Shown piece by piece: positions 33,711 through 42,967 of a DNA stretch of 64,000 bases. Every line of letters starts with the position of its first letter. The first letter of the stretch is position 1. A program made the position numbers and the translations under genes. The stretch is from Aquabacterium sp. (GTDB lineage Bacteria; Pseudomonadota; Gammaproteobacteria; Burkholderiales; Burkholderiaceae_C). Under the pieces are notes generated by a model. It saw only the letters and a list, made by a program, of their open reading frames with translations. It ran no database searches and had not been told where the DNA came from. The DNA lies in NCBI RefSeq assembly GCF_029946005.1, contig NZ_JAQSDR010000038.1:1-64000 (forward strand). The letters are read 5' to 3'.

Positions 33711-35201
33711 TCAGCCCGCTTTGGCGGAGGGCAGCTTCGAGACCAGGCGCAGGGAAACCGTCAGCCCTTCGAGCTGATAGTGAGGGCGCAGGAAGAACTT
33801 GGACGAGTAGTAGCCGGGGTTGCCCTCGACTTCCTCGACGACCACTTCCGCGGCGGCCAGAGGCTTGCTGGCCTTGGTCGACTCGGACGAGTGCGCAGGA
33901 TCCCCGTCCACGTACTGCAGGATCCAGTCTTGCAACCAGCGCTGCATGTCGTCGCGTTCCTTGAACGAACCGACCTTGTCGCGCACGATGCACTTCAGGT
34001 AGTGAGCGAAGCGGCAGGTGGCGAACAGGTAGGGCAGGCGGGCCGCCAGGTTGGCGTTGGCCGAGGCGTCCGGGTCGTCGTACTCGGCGGGCTTTTGCAG
34101 CGATTGCGCACCGATGAAGGCGGCGAAGTCACTGTTCTTCTTGTGCACCAAAGGCATGAAGCCGGCCTTGGCCAGTTCCGCTTCGCGGCGGTCGGCGATG
34201 GCGATTTCGGTGGGGCACTTCATGTCCACGCCGCCGTCGTCGGTCGGGAAGGTGTGCGAAGGCAGGTTCTGCACCGCACCACCCGATTCAATGCCACGGA
34301 TGCGCGAACACCAGCCGAACTCCTTGAAGGAGCGGTTGATGTTGGTGGCCATCGCGTAAGCGGCATTGGCCCAGGTGTACTTGTTGTGGTCGGCCGCGCC
34401 GGTGTCTTCCTCGAAGTCGAACTCTTCGACCGGGTTGGTGCGCGAGCCATAAGGCAGGCGCGACAGGAAGCGGGGCATGGCCAGGCCGATGTACTTGGCA
34501 TCGTCCGACTCGCGCAGCGAGCGCCAGGCGGCGTACTCGGGCGTCGAGAAGATCTTGGTCAGGTCACGCGGGTTGGCCAGCTCTTGCCACGATTCCATCT
34601 GCATGGTCGTGGGCGAGGCGCCCGAGATGAAGGGCATGTGCGAGGCCGCGCACACCTTGGCCATCTCGCTCAGCAGCTCCACATCGGGGGGGCTGTGGTC
34701 GAAGTGGTAGTCGCCGACCATGCAGCCGAAGGGCTCGCCGCCGAACTGGCCGTACTCTTCTTCGTACACGCGCTTGAAGATGGGGCTTTGGTCCCAGGCC
34801 GTGCCCTTGAAGCGCTTGAGCGTCTTGCCCAGGTCCGCCTTCGAGATGTTCATCACCCGGATCTTGAGCTGCTCGTCGGTCTCGGTGTTGCTGACCATGT
34901 AGTGCAGGCCGCGCCAGGCGCCTTCCAGCTTCTGGAAGTCTTCGTGGTGCATGATCAGGTTGATCTGGTCGGACAGCTTCTTGTCGATCGCGGCGATCAT
35001 GGCCTCAATGGACTTGATGACGTCGTTGCCGATCAGCTTGGTCTGCGACAGCGCTTGCTGGGCCAGGGTCTGGATGGCCATCTCGACGGCGCTCTTGGCC
35101 TCGTCGGTCTTGGGCTTGAATTCCTTTTGCAGCAGCGACGCGAGGTCACTGCCTTCCAGCGTGGCGCTGGCCAGGGCGGTGTTGAGTTGGGTTTCTGCCA
35201 T
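33711..35201 (-). CDS. tssC: T6SS contractile sheath large subunit TssC
   Basis: The 496-aa protein is TssC/VipB: KLEGAWRGLHYMVSNTE near 95, FGCMVGDYHFDHSPPDVELL near 180, MPRFLSRLPYGSRTNPVEEF near 250, and the C-terminal GYYSSKFFLRPHYQLEGLTV. It assembles with TssB into the contractile sheath around the Hcp tube; its N-terminal helix is the ClpV recognition site in studied systems. It follows tssB by 12 bases. Confidence 0.98.
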   Translation of the reverse strand: MAETQLNTALASATLEGSDLASLLQKEFKPKTDEAKSAVEMAIQTLAQQALSQTKLIGNDVIKSIEAMIAAIDKKLSDQINLIMHHEDFQKLEGAWRGLHYMVSNTETDEQLKIRVMNISKADLGKTLKRFKGTAWDQSPIFKRVYEEEYGQFGGEPFGCMVGDYHFDHSPPDVELLSEMAKVCAASHMPFISGASPTTMQMESWQELANPRDLTKIFSTPEYAAWRSLRESDDAKYIGLAMPRFLSRLPYGSRTNPVEEFDFEEDTGAADHNKYTWANAAYAMATNINRSFKEFGWCSRIRGIESGGAVQNLPSHTFPTDDGGVDMKCPTEIAIADRREAELAKAGFMPLVHKKNSDFAAFIGAQSLQKPAEYDDPDASANANLAARLPYLFATCRFAHYLKCIVRDKVGSFKERDDMQRWLQDWILQYVDGDPAHSSESTKASKPLAAAEVVVEEVEGNPGYYSSKFFLRPHYQLEGLTVSLRLVSKLPSAKAG

Positions 35202-35213
35202 GAGGTTCTCCAG

Positions 35214-35705
35214 TTACTCCGCGGGCTTTTCAGCGCTGCCCAAAGTGGCCAGCAGGGCGGGATCGGCCAAGACCTTGGCGATCAGTTCTTCAGCGCCGGT
35301 CTTGCCGTCCATGTAGGTGACCAGGTTGGCCAGCTGTTGGCGGGCGTCCAGCAGCTTGCTCAGCGCATCGACCTTCTTGGCCACGGCGGCAGGCGAGAAG
35401 TCGTCCATGTTGTCAAACGTCAGGTCAACGCTGATGTTGCCTTCGCCGGTCAGGCCGTTGGGCACCTGGAACGCCACGCGGGGTTTCATGGACTTCATGC
35501 GCGAGTCGAAGTTGTCGACGTCGATTTCCAGGAACTTGCGGTCGGCCACGGGGGCCAGCGGATCCGCGGGCTTGCCCGACAGGTCGGCCAGCACACCCAT
35601 CACGAAGGGCAGTTGCACCTTCTTCTGGGCGCCGTAAAGCTCCACGTCGTATTCGATCTGGACGCGCGGTGCGCGGTTGCGCGCAATGAATTTCTGGCTA
35701 CTCAT
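35214..35705 (-). CDS. tssB: T6SS contractile sheath small subunit TssB
   Basis: The 163-aa protein matches TssB/VipA: MSSQKFIARNRAPRVQIEYD, VQLPFVMGVLADLSGKP, RKFLEIDVDNFDSRM and LTFDNMDDFSPAAV. The start is the ATG after GGAGGTGACC; a GTG two codons earlier overlaps the Shine-Dalgarno. It pairs with TssC in the sheath. It sits 52 bases after tssA. Confidence 0.97.
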   Translation of the reverse strand: MSSQKFIARNRAPRVQIEYDVELYGAQKKVQLPFVMGVLADLSGKPADPLAPVADRKFLEIDVDNFDSRMKSMKPRVAFQVPNGLTGEGNISVDLTFDNMDDFSPAAVAKKVDALSKLLDARQQLANLVTYMDGKTGAEELIAKVLADPALLATLGSAEKPAE

Positions 35706-35757
35706 GGTCACCTCCGGTCAATCTGGGTGGGGAAGGGTTGATATCGTCCGAAGCGCG

Positions 35758-36855
35758 TCATTCGACGTCTTCGGATTGGATGCTTTCAGGATCGACGCCC
35801 ATGATGCGGGCCACCTCGTTGAGGGCGTCGGGGGCCAATTCCCGCATCAGCTGCAGGAAGTTCTTGTTGATCAGGCGGCGGGCACGGCGCAGCAACAACT
35901 GGGCCGGGTTGGTGGGTTCGGTGCGCTCCAGGTAGTCGCAGACCATGTCGATGGCCTTGAGGGCGTCGGCGCGGGACTCCACCACCCCGGTCAGGCCTTT
36001 GCCCGCAGCGCGGGGTGCCGGGCTGCCATTGCTGGACGAAGAAGCGTCGGCGCCAGCTTCGGCCTCGGCACCGGCGTCGGCGTCGGCGTCATTGCCCGCA
36101 CCAGCGGTGGGCATGACCTGCTTCACCAGGCTGATCAGATTGTGCAAGGCGCGCACATCGGGCGCGCGCTCAATGCCCACGTGGTCGTTCAGCAGGCTGC
36201 TCAGGGCCTTGAGGTTGGCCAGGGCGGCGGTGACCTGGCCGGGCAGCTCGGCGTTTTGGGCGGTGGCGGCGACCAGCATCTGCTCGACCTGGTGGCGGGT
36301 CATGGGCGTTTCGCCATCGCGTGGCGGGTACTTGCCCATCATCACTTCGATGTCGCGCACACGCAGTTCGCCGATGGAGCGGTTCTGGATGACCAGCGCG
36401 CTGCGCACGTCGCCCACCATGCCTTCGACCTCGCCCAGCAAGGCCAGCACGTTCAGGCGCGCATACGCGTCGCCATCGTCGGGGTCGGGTCGGGGGTGCA
36501 GGGTGTCCCAGAAACGGTCGAGCAGGCCGAGTTGCAGGCGCAGCGCGTCGGGCACCGCTGAGAAACCGTGGATCTGGATGTGGGCTCGGGCCCAGAGCAT
36601 GGCCACGCGCAGGTCACGGGTGCGCTCGAAGAGCGATTGGCTGATGTCGTGCACGGCGCGCCAGTCGGGCGGCTCGGCGGGGGCGAACTGGGTTTCGGGC
36701 TTGCCTTGGGCGGCCTGGGCCAGTTCAAGGAAGCTGTTGTCGTATTCCAGGTCCTCGCCGCACGGGCTGGCCAGATCGGGCAGCGGCTCGAACCAATCAT
36801 CCACGATGGTTCGTTCGCCGGTGCTGGATGGGTGGAACTCTCCCGATTCACTCAT
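35758..36855 (-). CDS. tssA: T6SS baseplate/cap protein TssA
   Basis: The 365-aa protein carries the ImpA N-terminal domain (PLPDLASPCGEDLEYDNSFL near 25-45, WRAVHDISQSLFERTRDLRV, LRLQLGLLDRFWDTLHPRPD). A variable Ala/Ser/Asp-rich linker (about 260-290) precedes a short C-terminal helical domain (LLLRRARRLINKNFLQLMRE). TssA guides tail assembly. It is the first gene of the core T6SS operon, so the promoter should lie in 36856-37056. Confidence 0.93.
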   Translation of the reverse strand: MSESGEFHPSSTGERTIVDDWFEPLPDLASPCGEDLEYDNSFLELAQAAQGKPETQFAPAEPPDWRAVHDISQSLFERTRDLRVAMLWARAHIQIHGFSAVPDALRLQLGLLDRFWDTLHPRPDPDDGDAYARLNVLALLGEVEGMVGDVRSALVIQNRSIGELRVRDIEVMMGKYPPRDGETPMTRHQVEQMLVAATAQNAELPGQVTAALANLKALSSLLNDHVGIERAPDVRALHNLISLVKQVMPTAGAGNDADADAGAEAEAGADASSSSNGSPAPRAAGKGLTGVVESRADALKAIDMVCDYLERTEPTNPAQLLLRRARRLINKNFLQLMRELAPDALNEVARIMGVDPESIQSEDVE

Positions 36856-37056
36856 CTCGTCAACCTATTGAATTCACTGCTGAGGAGCATGAGTGTCTAC
36901 GAATTGAAGGCCCTGCTGTGACAACTTTGCAAAAGCTGTGGCGATTTGTCGCTTTGCCGCGTTGTCCGCGATTGAACGTTGATTCTGGTGGGATGTTTTG
37001 GGCCGCGTCAATATGCAAGCTAGGGGGGTGCGATCAGAGGTAACACCTAGATGACA
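36856..37056 (-). promoter_or_regulatory. Leader region of the T6SS core operon
   Basis: These 201 bases separate tssA from the terminator-like hairpin of the chemoreceptor gene, and contain no credible ORF. The stretch is locally AT-richer than its surroundings (CAAAAGCTGTGGCGATTTG and ATTGAACGTTGATTC on the plus strand), as expected of a promoter. I could not choose a specific -35/-10. The best sigma-54-like match has a mismatch in the near-invariant -24 GG. Confidence 0.4.
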
Positions 37057-37090
37057 ACGCCCCGCCACCGGCTAAGCGGTGGCGGGGCGT
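37057..37090 (-). terminator. Strong hairpin after the chemoreceptor gene
   Basis: A perfect 14-base-pair stem (ACGCCCCGCCACCG with CGGTGGCGGGGCGT, six-base loop) lies 30 bases beyond the stop of the methyl-accepting protein gene. In the transcript it is followed by GUUGUCAUC, a weak U-rich stretch. It would insulate the T6SS promoter region from read-through. Confidence 0.7.
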
Positions 37091-37119
37091 GATGGGAATC
37101 GAAGGGCGGTGAGGCGCGC

Positions 37120-38874
37120 TTAGAAGGTTTCCCAATCGTTGTCAGAAGGGGGCGCGGCGGATTTGCTGGCGCTGGCCGTGACCACGGGCGCGCTGATGGG
37201 CGCGACAGGTTTGGGCAAGGCGGCCTTCACCGGCGCGGGTTTGGCCGGGGCGGTTGCCGCCGGAGCGGGCGTGTGCCTCGCCGTGGTCTGGGCTTTGGCG
37301 ATCACGGTGCTGGCTTCAACCTTGGCGCTCACTGGCGTGGCCACCGAGGGCTTGGCGGTTTGGTGGCTGCCCAGCTTGAAGGCCGACACGGCTTGCGCCA
37401 GGCGGCCGGCCTGGTCCTTCAGGCTTTCGGCGGCGGCGGCGGATTCTTCCACCAAGGCGGCGTTTTGCTGGGTCATCTGGTCCAGTTCGGTGATGGACTG
37501 GTTGACCTGGCCGATGCCGGTGCTTTGCTCGGTCGAGGCCGCGCTGATCTCGCCGATGATGTCCGACACGCGGTTCACGCTGGTCATGATCTCGGTCATC
37601 GAGTTGCCAGCGTCTTGCACCAGCTTGGAGCCGGAATCGACCTTCTCGGACGAGGCGTTGATGAGTGTCTTGATTTCTTTGGCGGCCTGGGCGCTGCGTT
37701 GGGCCAGCGAGCGCACTTCGCCCGCCACCACCGCGAATCCGCGGCCTTGTTCGCCAGCGCGGGCGGCTTCCACCGCGGCATTCAGCGCCAGGATGTTGGT
37801 CTGGAAGGCGATGCCATCGATCACGGTGATGATCTCGGTGATCTTGCGGCTGGCCACGTTGATCTCGGACATGTTGGACACGACCTGCGAGACGATCTGC
37901 TCGCCACGCACTGCGGCGGTGGCCGCGCCCGAGGCCAGCTGGTTGGCCTGGCGGGCCGAGTCGGCGCTTTGGCGCACGGTGCCGGTCAACTCGCCCATCG
38001 AGCTGGCAGTCTTTTCCAGGTTCGAAGCGGTGTTCTCGGTGCGGTTGGACAAGTCCAGATTGCCGCTGGCGATTTGTTGCGAAGCCGTGGCGATCGAGTC
38101 GGTGGCGTTGCGGATCAGGGTGATGGTGTCGCGAAGCCGGGTCGTCATGTTGACCACCGAGGCGCGCAGCGAGGTGCTGTCGCCTGCTTTGGGTTCAATG
38201 GCCAGGTCCAGGTCGCCTTCGGCGATGCGGCTGACCAGGTCGCGCAGTTTGGTGGGCTCGTCACCCAGGTCGCGCCAGACTGATTTCACGATGGCCGCCG
38301 AGGCGGTGCCCAGCACCGCCAGCACGATGGCGCCGGTGATGACCGACACCCACAAGCTGGTGTTGACCCCGTTCTTGGCGTCGGTCTGGGCTGACAGGAT
38401 GGCGGCTTTGGCTTGCGTCTTGCGCGTGTCCAGCAGCTTGCTCAACACGGTTTGCGACGACTGCATTTGCGCAACCAGGTCACCCGGGGGCGCCTTGGTC
38501 AGCAGGGCCCGTGTGGCGCCAATGGCGGAGGTCTGGTAGGCGTTGAAGGCGGCGCCCAACTCCTTGGCCACGGCGTCCTTGCCTGCCAGTTTTTGCATGG
38601 ACGCCAGGGCGGCTTGAGCGCTGGCCACCATGGGATCGGTGTCCTTGATGCGGTCGGGATCGCCCTCGGCGGCGGCCGTTTGCAAGGTCAGCCGGAGTTG
38701 CTCGGTGCTGCGGTCCACGGCCAGCACGTAGTCGATGTGCGGGCTGTCGACGGCCTCAAGTTGCTGCAGGCCGCGCGAGGTTTGCTCCCCCACGAAGAAG
38801 CTCAGCGCCACGCCGACGACGAACACGGCCCCTGCGCTGAGGGGCAACATCCAGATCTTGGTGCGAAAATTCAT
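37120..38874 (-). CDS. Methyl-accepting chemotaxis protein with CheR-docking tail
   Basis: The 584-aa chemoreceptor has an N-terminal membrane helix (6-29), a four-helix-bundle-type periplasmic domain (about 40-180), a second membrane helix (about 188-212), HAMP (about 212-265) and a cytoplasmic signalling domain with the hairpin tip motif [20 protein letters not shown] (about 350-370). A Pro/Ala-rich flexible tail ends in NDWETF, matching the xWxxF pentapeptide that tethers CheR/CheB. A GGAGG precedes the ATG. It is next to, but not obviously part of, the T6SS island. Confidence 0.95.
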   Translation of the reverse strand: MNFRTKIWMLPLSAGAVFVVGVALSFFVGEQTSRGLQQLEAVDSPHIDYVLAVDRSTEQLRLTLQTAAAEGDPDRIKDTDPMVASAQAALASMQKLAGKDAVAKELGAAFNAYQTSAIGATRALLTKAPPGDLVAQMQSSQTVLSKLLDTRKTQAKAAILSAQTDAKNGVNTSLWVSVITGAIVLAVLGTASAAIVKSVWRDLGDEPTKLRDLVSRIAEGDLDLAIEPKAGDSTSLRASVVNMTTRLRDTITLIRNATDSIATASQQIASGNLDLSNRTENTASNLEKTASSMGELTGTVRQSADSARQANQLASGAATAAVRGEQIVSQVVSNMSEINVASRKITEIITVIDGIAFQTNILALNAAVEAARAGEQGRGFAVVAGEVRSLAQRSAQAAKEIKTLINASSEKVDSGSKLVQDAGNSMTEIMTSVNRVSDIIGEISAASTEQSTGIGQVNQSITELDQMTQQNAALVEESAAAAESLKDQAGRLAQAVSAFKLGSHQTAKPSVATPVSAKVEASTVIAKAQTTARHTPAPAATAPAKPAPVKAALPKPVAPISAPVVTASASKSAAPPSDNDWETF

Positions 38875-38932
38875 TACTTTTGCCTCCGGGCATGCGCCCC
38901 TAACAGGCGCTATTCATGGGTGATCCATGACG

Positions 38933-38940
38933 CTATCGGC
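38933..38940 (-). promoter_or_regulatory. FliA-like (sigma-28) -10 element upstream of the chemoreceptor gene
   Basis: Read on the minus strand the element is GCCGATAG, seven of eight matches to the sigma-28 -10 GCCGATAA. It would start transcription about 50 bases before the ATG. The -35 fifteen bases further upstream is poor (TCAG against TAAA). Chemoreceptor genes are commonly under FliA in motile beta- and gammaproteobacteria, which supports the reading. Confidence 0.35.
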
Positions 38941-39030
38941 ATCTTGCAGACAGATCTGAAGTGGCAAAAGCCGAAAATATGGGTGCTGCCCCGTGCTTTC
39001 TGTGCATTCAGGCCTCCCTAGAATCCCCGG

Positions 39031-40548
39031 ATGAGTTTTCCCGCCCCTGTTGCCAAGCCCCCCACCACCCGCCGCCTGATGTTTTGGGTGGGCCTGCTGT
39101 ATTTCTCGGAGGGGCTGCCCCTGGGGCTGTTCTTCGACCTGTTCCCGGTGCATTTGCGCCAGGCAGGGGTGGGTCCAGCCGAAATCGGCTTGCTGAGCCT
39201 GCTGGGCCTGGCCTGGACCGTGAAGTTTCTGTGGGCACCGCTGGTGGACGCCTGGCGGCACCACCGGCTGTGGATGTCGGCCGCCAACCTCGGCATGGCC
39301 GCCGTGCTGGGCGCCTTGGCCATGAACCCGCAAGCCCTGGGGCAGGGCGAGACCTGGCCTTGGGTGCTGTTGGCGGTGTTCACCTTTTTGTCGGCCACCA
39401 ACGACATCGCCACCGACGGCTACACGATCGAGCAACTGGCGCAAGGGCAATACGGCGTGGCCAATGGCCTGCGCATTGGCTTTTACCGCGTGGGCATGCT
39501 GGCGGCGGGTGGGCTGTTGGTGGCGGCGGGCTGGATGGGCACGCCCGGGCAGCCCAACTGGGCGGCGGCCTATGGCCTTGGAGCGGTGTTGATGCTGATG
39601 AACGGCATGGCGGTGCTGCTGGCGCCCCCACAACCGCCCCGGGCTGCTCGCCCAGAAGGGGCTTCAGCGCGTGAGTGGCTGGTGCTGCGCCAGCAACCGC
39701 TGTGGCTGCTGGCTTTGGGCCTGGTGATGGCAGGCCTGCTTTGGCCCGCCTTGTCGCCCTTGGCCAAAACCTTTGAATGGGCTGCGGTGCAGGCGGTGTC
39801 CGGCACCTGGTGGTTCAAAGGGGCCGTGCCGGTGGGGCTGATGTTCGCAGGGGCGGGTCTGATGGTCACGGCCGCGCGGGGCCCACAAGCGCAGGCCCTG
39901 GCCGATGGGCCGGTGTTTGGGGCCTGGGTCAGCTTGTTGGCGCGGCCGGGCATGCTGGCCGTGCTGCTGTTCATCCTGCTGTTCAAGCTGGGGGACGCGG
40001 CCATGGGCTTCATGGTCAAGCCCTTCTGGGTGGATGTGGGGTTCACGCCGGCCCAGATCGGCCTGGTCAGCGTCAACGTGGGCCTGGGGCTGTCGATCGC
40101 CGGGGGGCTGGCGGGCGGCTGGTACGTGGACCGCGCGGGCATCTTCAAGGGGCTGTGGGTGCTGGGTCTGGCCCAGGCCATGTCCAACCTGGGCTACGCG
40201 GCGGCGGCCTGGTACGTGCCACACGCCTTGCCGGGCATGGTCGATCCGCAGTACCAATTGGTGGTGTATGCGGCCAGCGGCCTGGAGAGTTTCACGGGCG
40301 GTTTGGGCACGGGCGCGTTCCTGGCCTTCCTGATGGGGATCACCCACAAGACACGGGCCACCACGGAATATGCCATCCTGTCGTCCATCTTCGCGTTCTC
40401 GCGGGCGGTGGCCGGTTGGGCAGGCGGCCTGGGGGTGGAACAAATGGGCTATGCCGCCTTCTTCTTTTTGACGTTCTGGCTGTCTTTCCCAGCTTATTTG
40501 ATACTACCGGCGGTGCGCCGTATGCTGGATCGCTCGGACGAACGTTGA
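39031..40548 (+). CDS. ampG: AmpG-like MFS transporter
   Basis: The 505-aa protein has about 12-14 membrane helices and the AmpG-type N-terminus YFSEGLPLGLFFDLFPVHLR with LAWTVKFLWAPLVD, and the motif ATDGYTIEQL (about 130). AmpG imports anhydromuropeptides from peptidoglycan turnover into the cytoplasm. The C-terminal half has FKLGDAAMGFMVKPFWVDVG and ATTEYAILSSIFAFSRAVAG. It is divergent from the chemoreceptor gene, and the M48 protease gene follows after seven bases, suggesting a shared cell-wall context. Confidence 0.85.
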   Translation: MSFPAPVAKPPTTRRLMFWVGLLYFSEGLPLGLFFDLFPVHLRQAGVGPAEIGLLSLLGLAWTVKFLWAPLVDAWRHHRLWMSAANLGMAAVLGALAMNPQALGQGETWPWVLLAVFTFLSATNDIATDGYTIEQLAQGQYGVANGLRIGFYRVGMLAAGGLLVAAGWMGTPGQPNWAAAYGLGAVLMLMNGMAVLLAPPQPPRAARPEGASAREWLVLRQQPLWLLALGLVMAGLLWPALSPLAKTFEWAAVQAVSGTWWFKGAVPVGLMFAGAGLMVTAARGPQAQALADGPVFGAWVSLLARPGMLAVLLFILLFKLGDAAMGFMVKPFWVDVGFTPAQIGLVSVNVGLGLSIAGGLAGGWYVDRAGIFKGLWVLGLAQAMSNLGYAAAAWYVPHALPGMVDPQYQLVVYAASGLESFTGGLGTGAFLAFLMGITHKTRATTEYAILSSIFAFSRAVAGWAGGLGVEQMGYAAFFFLTFWLSFPAYLILPAVRRMLDRSDER

Positions 40549-40555
40549 TGTAATC

Positions 40556-41404
40556 ATGGACAAACGAATGAATGCAGGTCAGTGGGTTCGCGGGGCAGTG
40601 TTGCTGTCCCTGTTGATGTGTGGTGCCGGGGCGCAGGCGCGCGACGGCGTGGAAGTGGGCAAGCAGTCAGGCCTGTCGCGACTGGTGCCGGCGGACCAGG
40701 TGGAGCAGATGGCGGCCCAGCAGTATGTGAAGCTGGCCACGCAGGCGCGGGCGCAGAACGCTTTGCTGCCCGATAACCACCCGCAGGTGATCCGTGTGCG
40801 GGCCATTGCCCGGCGTTTGATTCCCCATGCCTTGGAGTGGAACAAGCGCGCGGCCCAGTGGCGCTGGGAAGTCAACGTGCTGCAGTCCAAAGAGATCAAT
40901 GCCTTCTGCATGCCGGGCGGCAAGATCGCGTTCTACACCGGCATCCTGGAGCAGTTGAAGCTGAACGATGACGAGGTGGCGATGATCATGGGCCACGAGA
41001 TGGCCCACGCCCTGCGCGAACATGCGCGCGAGCAAATGGGCAAATCGGCGGCCACGGGCCTGGGCGCCAGTTTGCTGTCCAGCCTGTTGGGCCTGGGCAG
41101 CACGGGCGACATGGTGCTCAATGCAGGCCGCAGCCTGTTGAGCTTGAGTTTTGGCCGCAAGGATGAAACCGAAGGCGACCTGGTGGGCATGGAACTGGCC
41201 GCGCGCGCGGGCTACGACCCGCGGGCAGGCCTGACCTTGTGGAAGAAGATGGGCGAGGCCAGCAAGGGCGCGCCGCCGCAGTTCTTGTCCACCCACCCGG
41301 CCAGTGCGACCCGCATCCAGGACATCCAGGCCAGCTTGCCCCAGGTGATGCCGCTGTACCAGCGGGCCGAAAAGCCCGCGCAGCGCTTTGACCAGGCCCG
41401 GTGA
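40556..41404 (+). CDS. M48-family periplasmic metalloprotease
   Basis: The 282-aa protein has a Sec signal peptide (residues 1-28, ending AGAQA), the zinc motif HEMAH (about 146-150) in IMGHEMAHALREHAREQMGK, and the downstream Glu ligand in DETEGDLVGMELAARAGYDP. It resembles LoiP/BepA-like proteases that act on outer-membrane proteins. The C-terminal FLSTHPASATRIQDI is the standard M48 motif. ATGs four codons apart offer two starts; either gives the signal peptide. Its stop abuts that of the convergent hydrolase gene. Confidence 0.93.
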   Translation: MDKRMNAGQWVRGAVLLSLLMCGAGAQARDGVEVGKQSGLSRLVPADQVEQMAAQQYVKLATQARAQNALLPDNHPQVIRVRAIARRLIPHALEWNKRAAQWRWEVNVLQSKEINAFCMPGGKIAFYTGILEQLKLNDDEVAMIMGHEMAHALREHAREQMGKSAATGLGASLLSSLLGLGSTGDMVLNAGRSLLSLSFGRKDETEGDLVGMELAARAGYDPRAGLTLWKKMGEASKGAPPQFLSTHPASATRIQDIQASLPQVMPLYQRAEKPAQRFDQAR

Positions 41405-42037
41405 TCAGACCAGGTAAGGGTTGTACTGGCGCTCTTCGCCCAAGGTGCTTTCAGGGCCGTGGCCGGGCGTGAAGGTCACGTCATCGCCCAATGGCAGCAG
41501 CTTGTGCTTGATGGCGTGGATCAGGTGGGCGTGGTTGCCCTGGGGGAAATCAGTGCGGCCAATGCCGCCCGCGAACAGCACGTCGCCCACGAAGGCGTGG
41601 CGCGTGCTGGGCTCGAACAGGATGACGTGGCCGGGGGTGTGGCCAGGGCAGTGCACCACTTGCAACTGGCAGTGGCCGATCTGAACCGTGTCGCCATCGG
41701 TGAGCCAGCGTGTGGGGGCGAAATGTTCGGCCTGCGGAAAGCCAAACATTTGTGATTGCTGGGGCAGGGCGTCGATCCAGAACTGGTCGGCTGGGTGCGG
41801 GCCCTCGATGGGCAGCGTGTGCTCGCGCGCCAAGGTGCCGGTGGCGCCCGCGTGGTCGATGTGGGCGTGGGTGAGCCACAGGGCCTTGAGGTTCAGGCCC
41901 AGGGACTGGATGGGGGCCATGAGCGCGGGGATGTCACCGCCGGGGTCGATCAGGGCAGCATCATTGGTTTCATCGCACCAGACCAGGGAGCAGTTCTGTT
42001 GGAAGGCGGTGACGGGGATGGTGCGGCGGTGGAACAT
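41405..42037 (-). CDS. Metallo-beta-lactamase-fold hydrolase (glyoxalase II-like)
   Basis: The 210-aa protein has the MBL motifs THAHIDHAGA (HxHxDH), HCPGHTPGHV with the second metal His, FVGDVLFAGGIGRTDFPQGN with the bridging Asp, and a C-terminal TPGHGPESTLGEER. This set is typical of small glyoxalase II-like or YcbL-type hydrolases acting on thioesters. The ATG at 42037 was chosen because MFHRRTIPVTAFQQNCSLVW matches the family start; an upstream extension is unconserved. Confidence 0.92.
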   Translation of the reverse strand: MFHRRTIPVTAFQQNCSLVWCDETNDAALIDPGGDIPALMAPIQSLGLNLKALWLTHAHIDHAGATGTLAREHTLPIEGPHPADQFWIDALPQQSQMFGFPQAEHFAPTRWLTDGDTVQIGHCQLQVVHCPGHTPGHVILFEPSTRHAFVGDVLFAGGIGRTDFPQGNHAHLIHAIKHKLLPLGDDVTFTPGHGPESTLGEERQYNPYLV

Positions 42038-42159
42038 GGTTTCAGAAAATTCGTGCAAACGAGGTCTCAAAATTCATGGCGCATTTTCAAGTGCGCTTGA
42101 TTTGAGGTGGCTTTCTGAAGCCTAGCATTGCTTGGGTAAGGCCGTGGCGGTCGTCCCGT

Positions 42160-42387
42160 TCAGTCCACCCCGGTGATCCGCTCGACAAGGCGGCGCGTCC
42201 ACGGTGCGACCAACAGCACCGCCGGAAAGGCCAACGCCCAGGCCGTCACCCATGCTTGCATCCAGGTGGCCAAGAAGGTGGCGTTCAGGCCTGCCGCACG
42301 CAGGGTCGCGACGCCTGAAACGAGGAGCGACATCACGCCCGATAGCAGCAAGCCAAACAACAGCGGGGCGTGTTTTTTGGCGATCAT
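42160..42387 (-). CDS. DUF2798 small membrane protein
   Basis: The 75-aa protein has two membrane helices (about 9-30 and 46-65) with a PWTRRLVERITGVD tail, matching DUF2798-type proteins. It overlaps the stop of the quinone reductase gene by four bases (ATGA), so it is translated with it as the last gene of the MerR-controlled operon. Biochemical function unknown. Confidence 0.85.
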   Translation of the reverse strand: MIAKKHAPLLFGLLLSGVMSLLVSGVATLRAAGLNATFLATWMQAWVTAWALAFPAVLLVAPWTRRLVERITGVD

Positions 42388-42956
42388 GCGGCCTCCACCG
42401 CCAAGCGGTTCACGACCGAGGCGAAGTGCTGGCCGAACAGGCGAGCCGTCTTGGTGTCGCCTGGCACGAACGCGTCGGCGGGTGAGCCATGCCCGGCTTG
42501 CGCCATCAGGCCGGACCAAGAGCCCAGGCGGTTGACGGCCTCGTCGTAGGGCACGCCTTGGTGTTGCTCTGGCAGGAAGGGGTTGCCCACCCAAACCATC
42601 CCGTGCTGCATGCTGAAGACGAACATCGACATCAAGGTGGATTGCTTGTCCCCGGCGGGCAGCGACGACACCGTGAACCCAGCGGCCACCTTGCCTTTCA
42701 GGCCCTGCGTGCGCCACAAGCGGCCGGTGGCATCCATGAAGGATTTGAAAGGGGCCGACACGCCGCCCAGGTAGGTGGGCGAGCCCAGGATCAAACCATC
42801 GTAGGCGGTCAAGGCGTCGGGCGACCCTGCCAGGTCTTCGGCGCGCAACAGCGCCACGTCGGCACCCGGGACGCCGCGCGCGCCCTCGGCGATGTGCTGC
42901 GCGATGTGCGCGGTGTGCCCATGGGCGCTGTGATAGATGACGGCGAGCTTTTTCAT
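42384..42956 (-). CDS. Flavodoxin-fold NAD(P)H:quinone oxidoreductase (WrbA-like)
   Basis: The 190-aa protein has the flavodoxin-like FMN-binding loop YHSAHGHTAHIAQHIAEGA (9-27), YDGLILGSPTYLGGVSAPFK (about 72-91) and the second FMN segment KVAAGFTVSSLPAGDKQSTL. It probably reduces quinones by two electrons using NAD(P)H and FMN. It is the second gene of the operon opposite the MerR regulator, and is likely induced by quinone or electrophile stress. Confidence 0.9.
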   Translation of the reverse strand: MKKLAVIYHSAHGHTAHIAQHIAEGARGVPGADVALLRAEDLAGSPDALTAYDGLILGSPTYLGGVSAPFKSFMDATGRLWRTQGLKGKVAAGFTVSSLPAGDKQSTLMSMFVFSMQHGMVWVGNPFLPEQHQGVPYDEAVNRLGSWSGLMAQAGHGSPADAFVPGDTKTARLFGQHFASVVNRLAVEAA

Positions 42957-42967
42957 GTGGATGCCTT

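Noticed and set aside
36928-36943. Sigma-54-like site upstream of tssA (CGCCACAGCTTTTGCA on the minus strand)
   Set aside because: The -12 GC and the spacing fit, but the nearly invariant -24 GG reads GC, so I do not call it a promoter.
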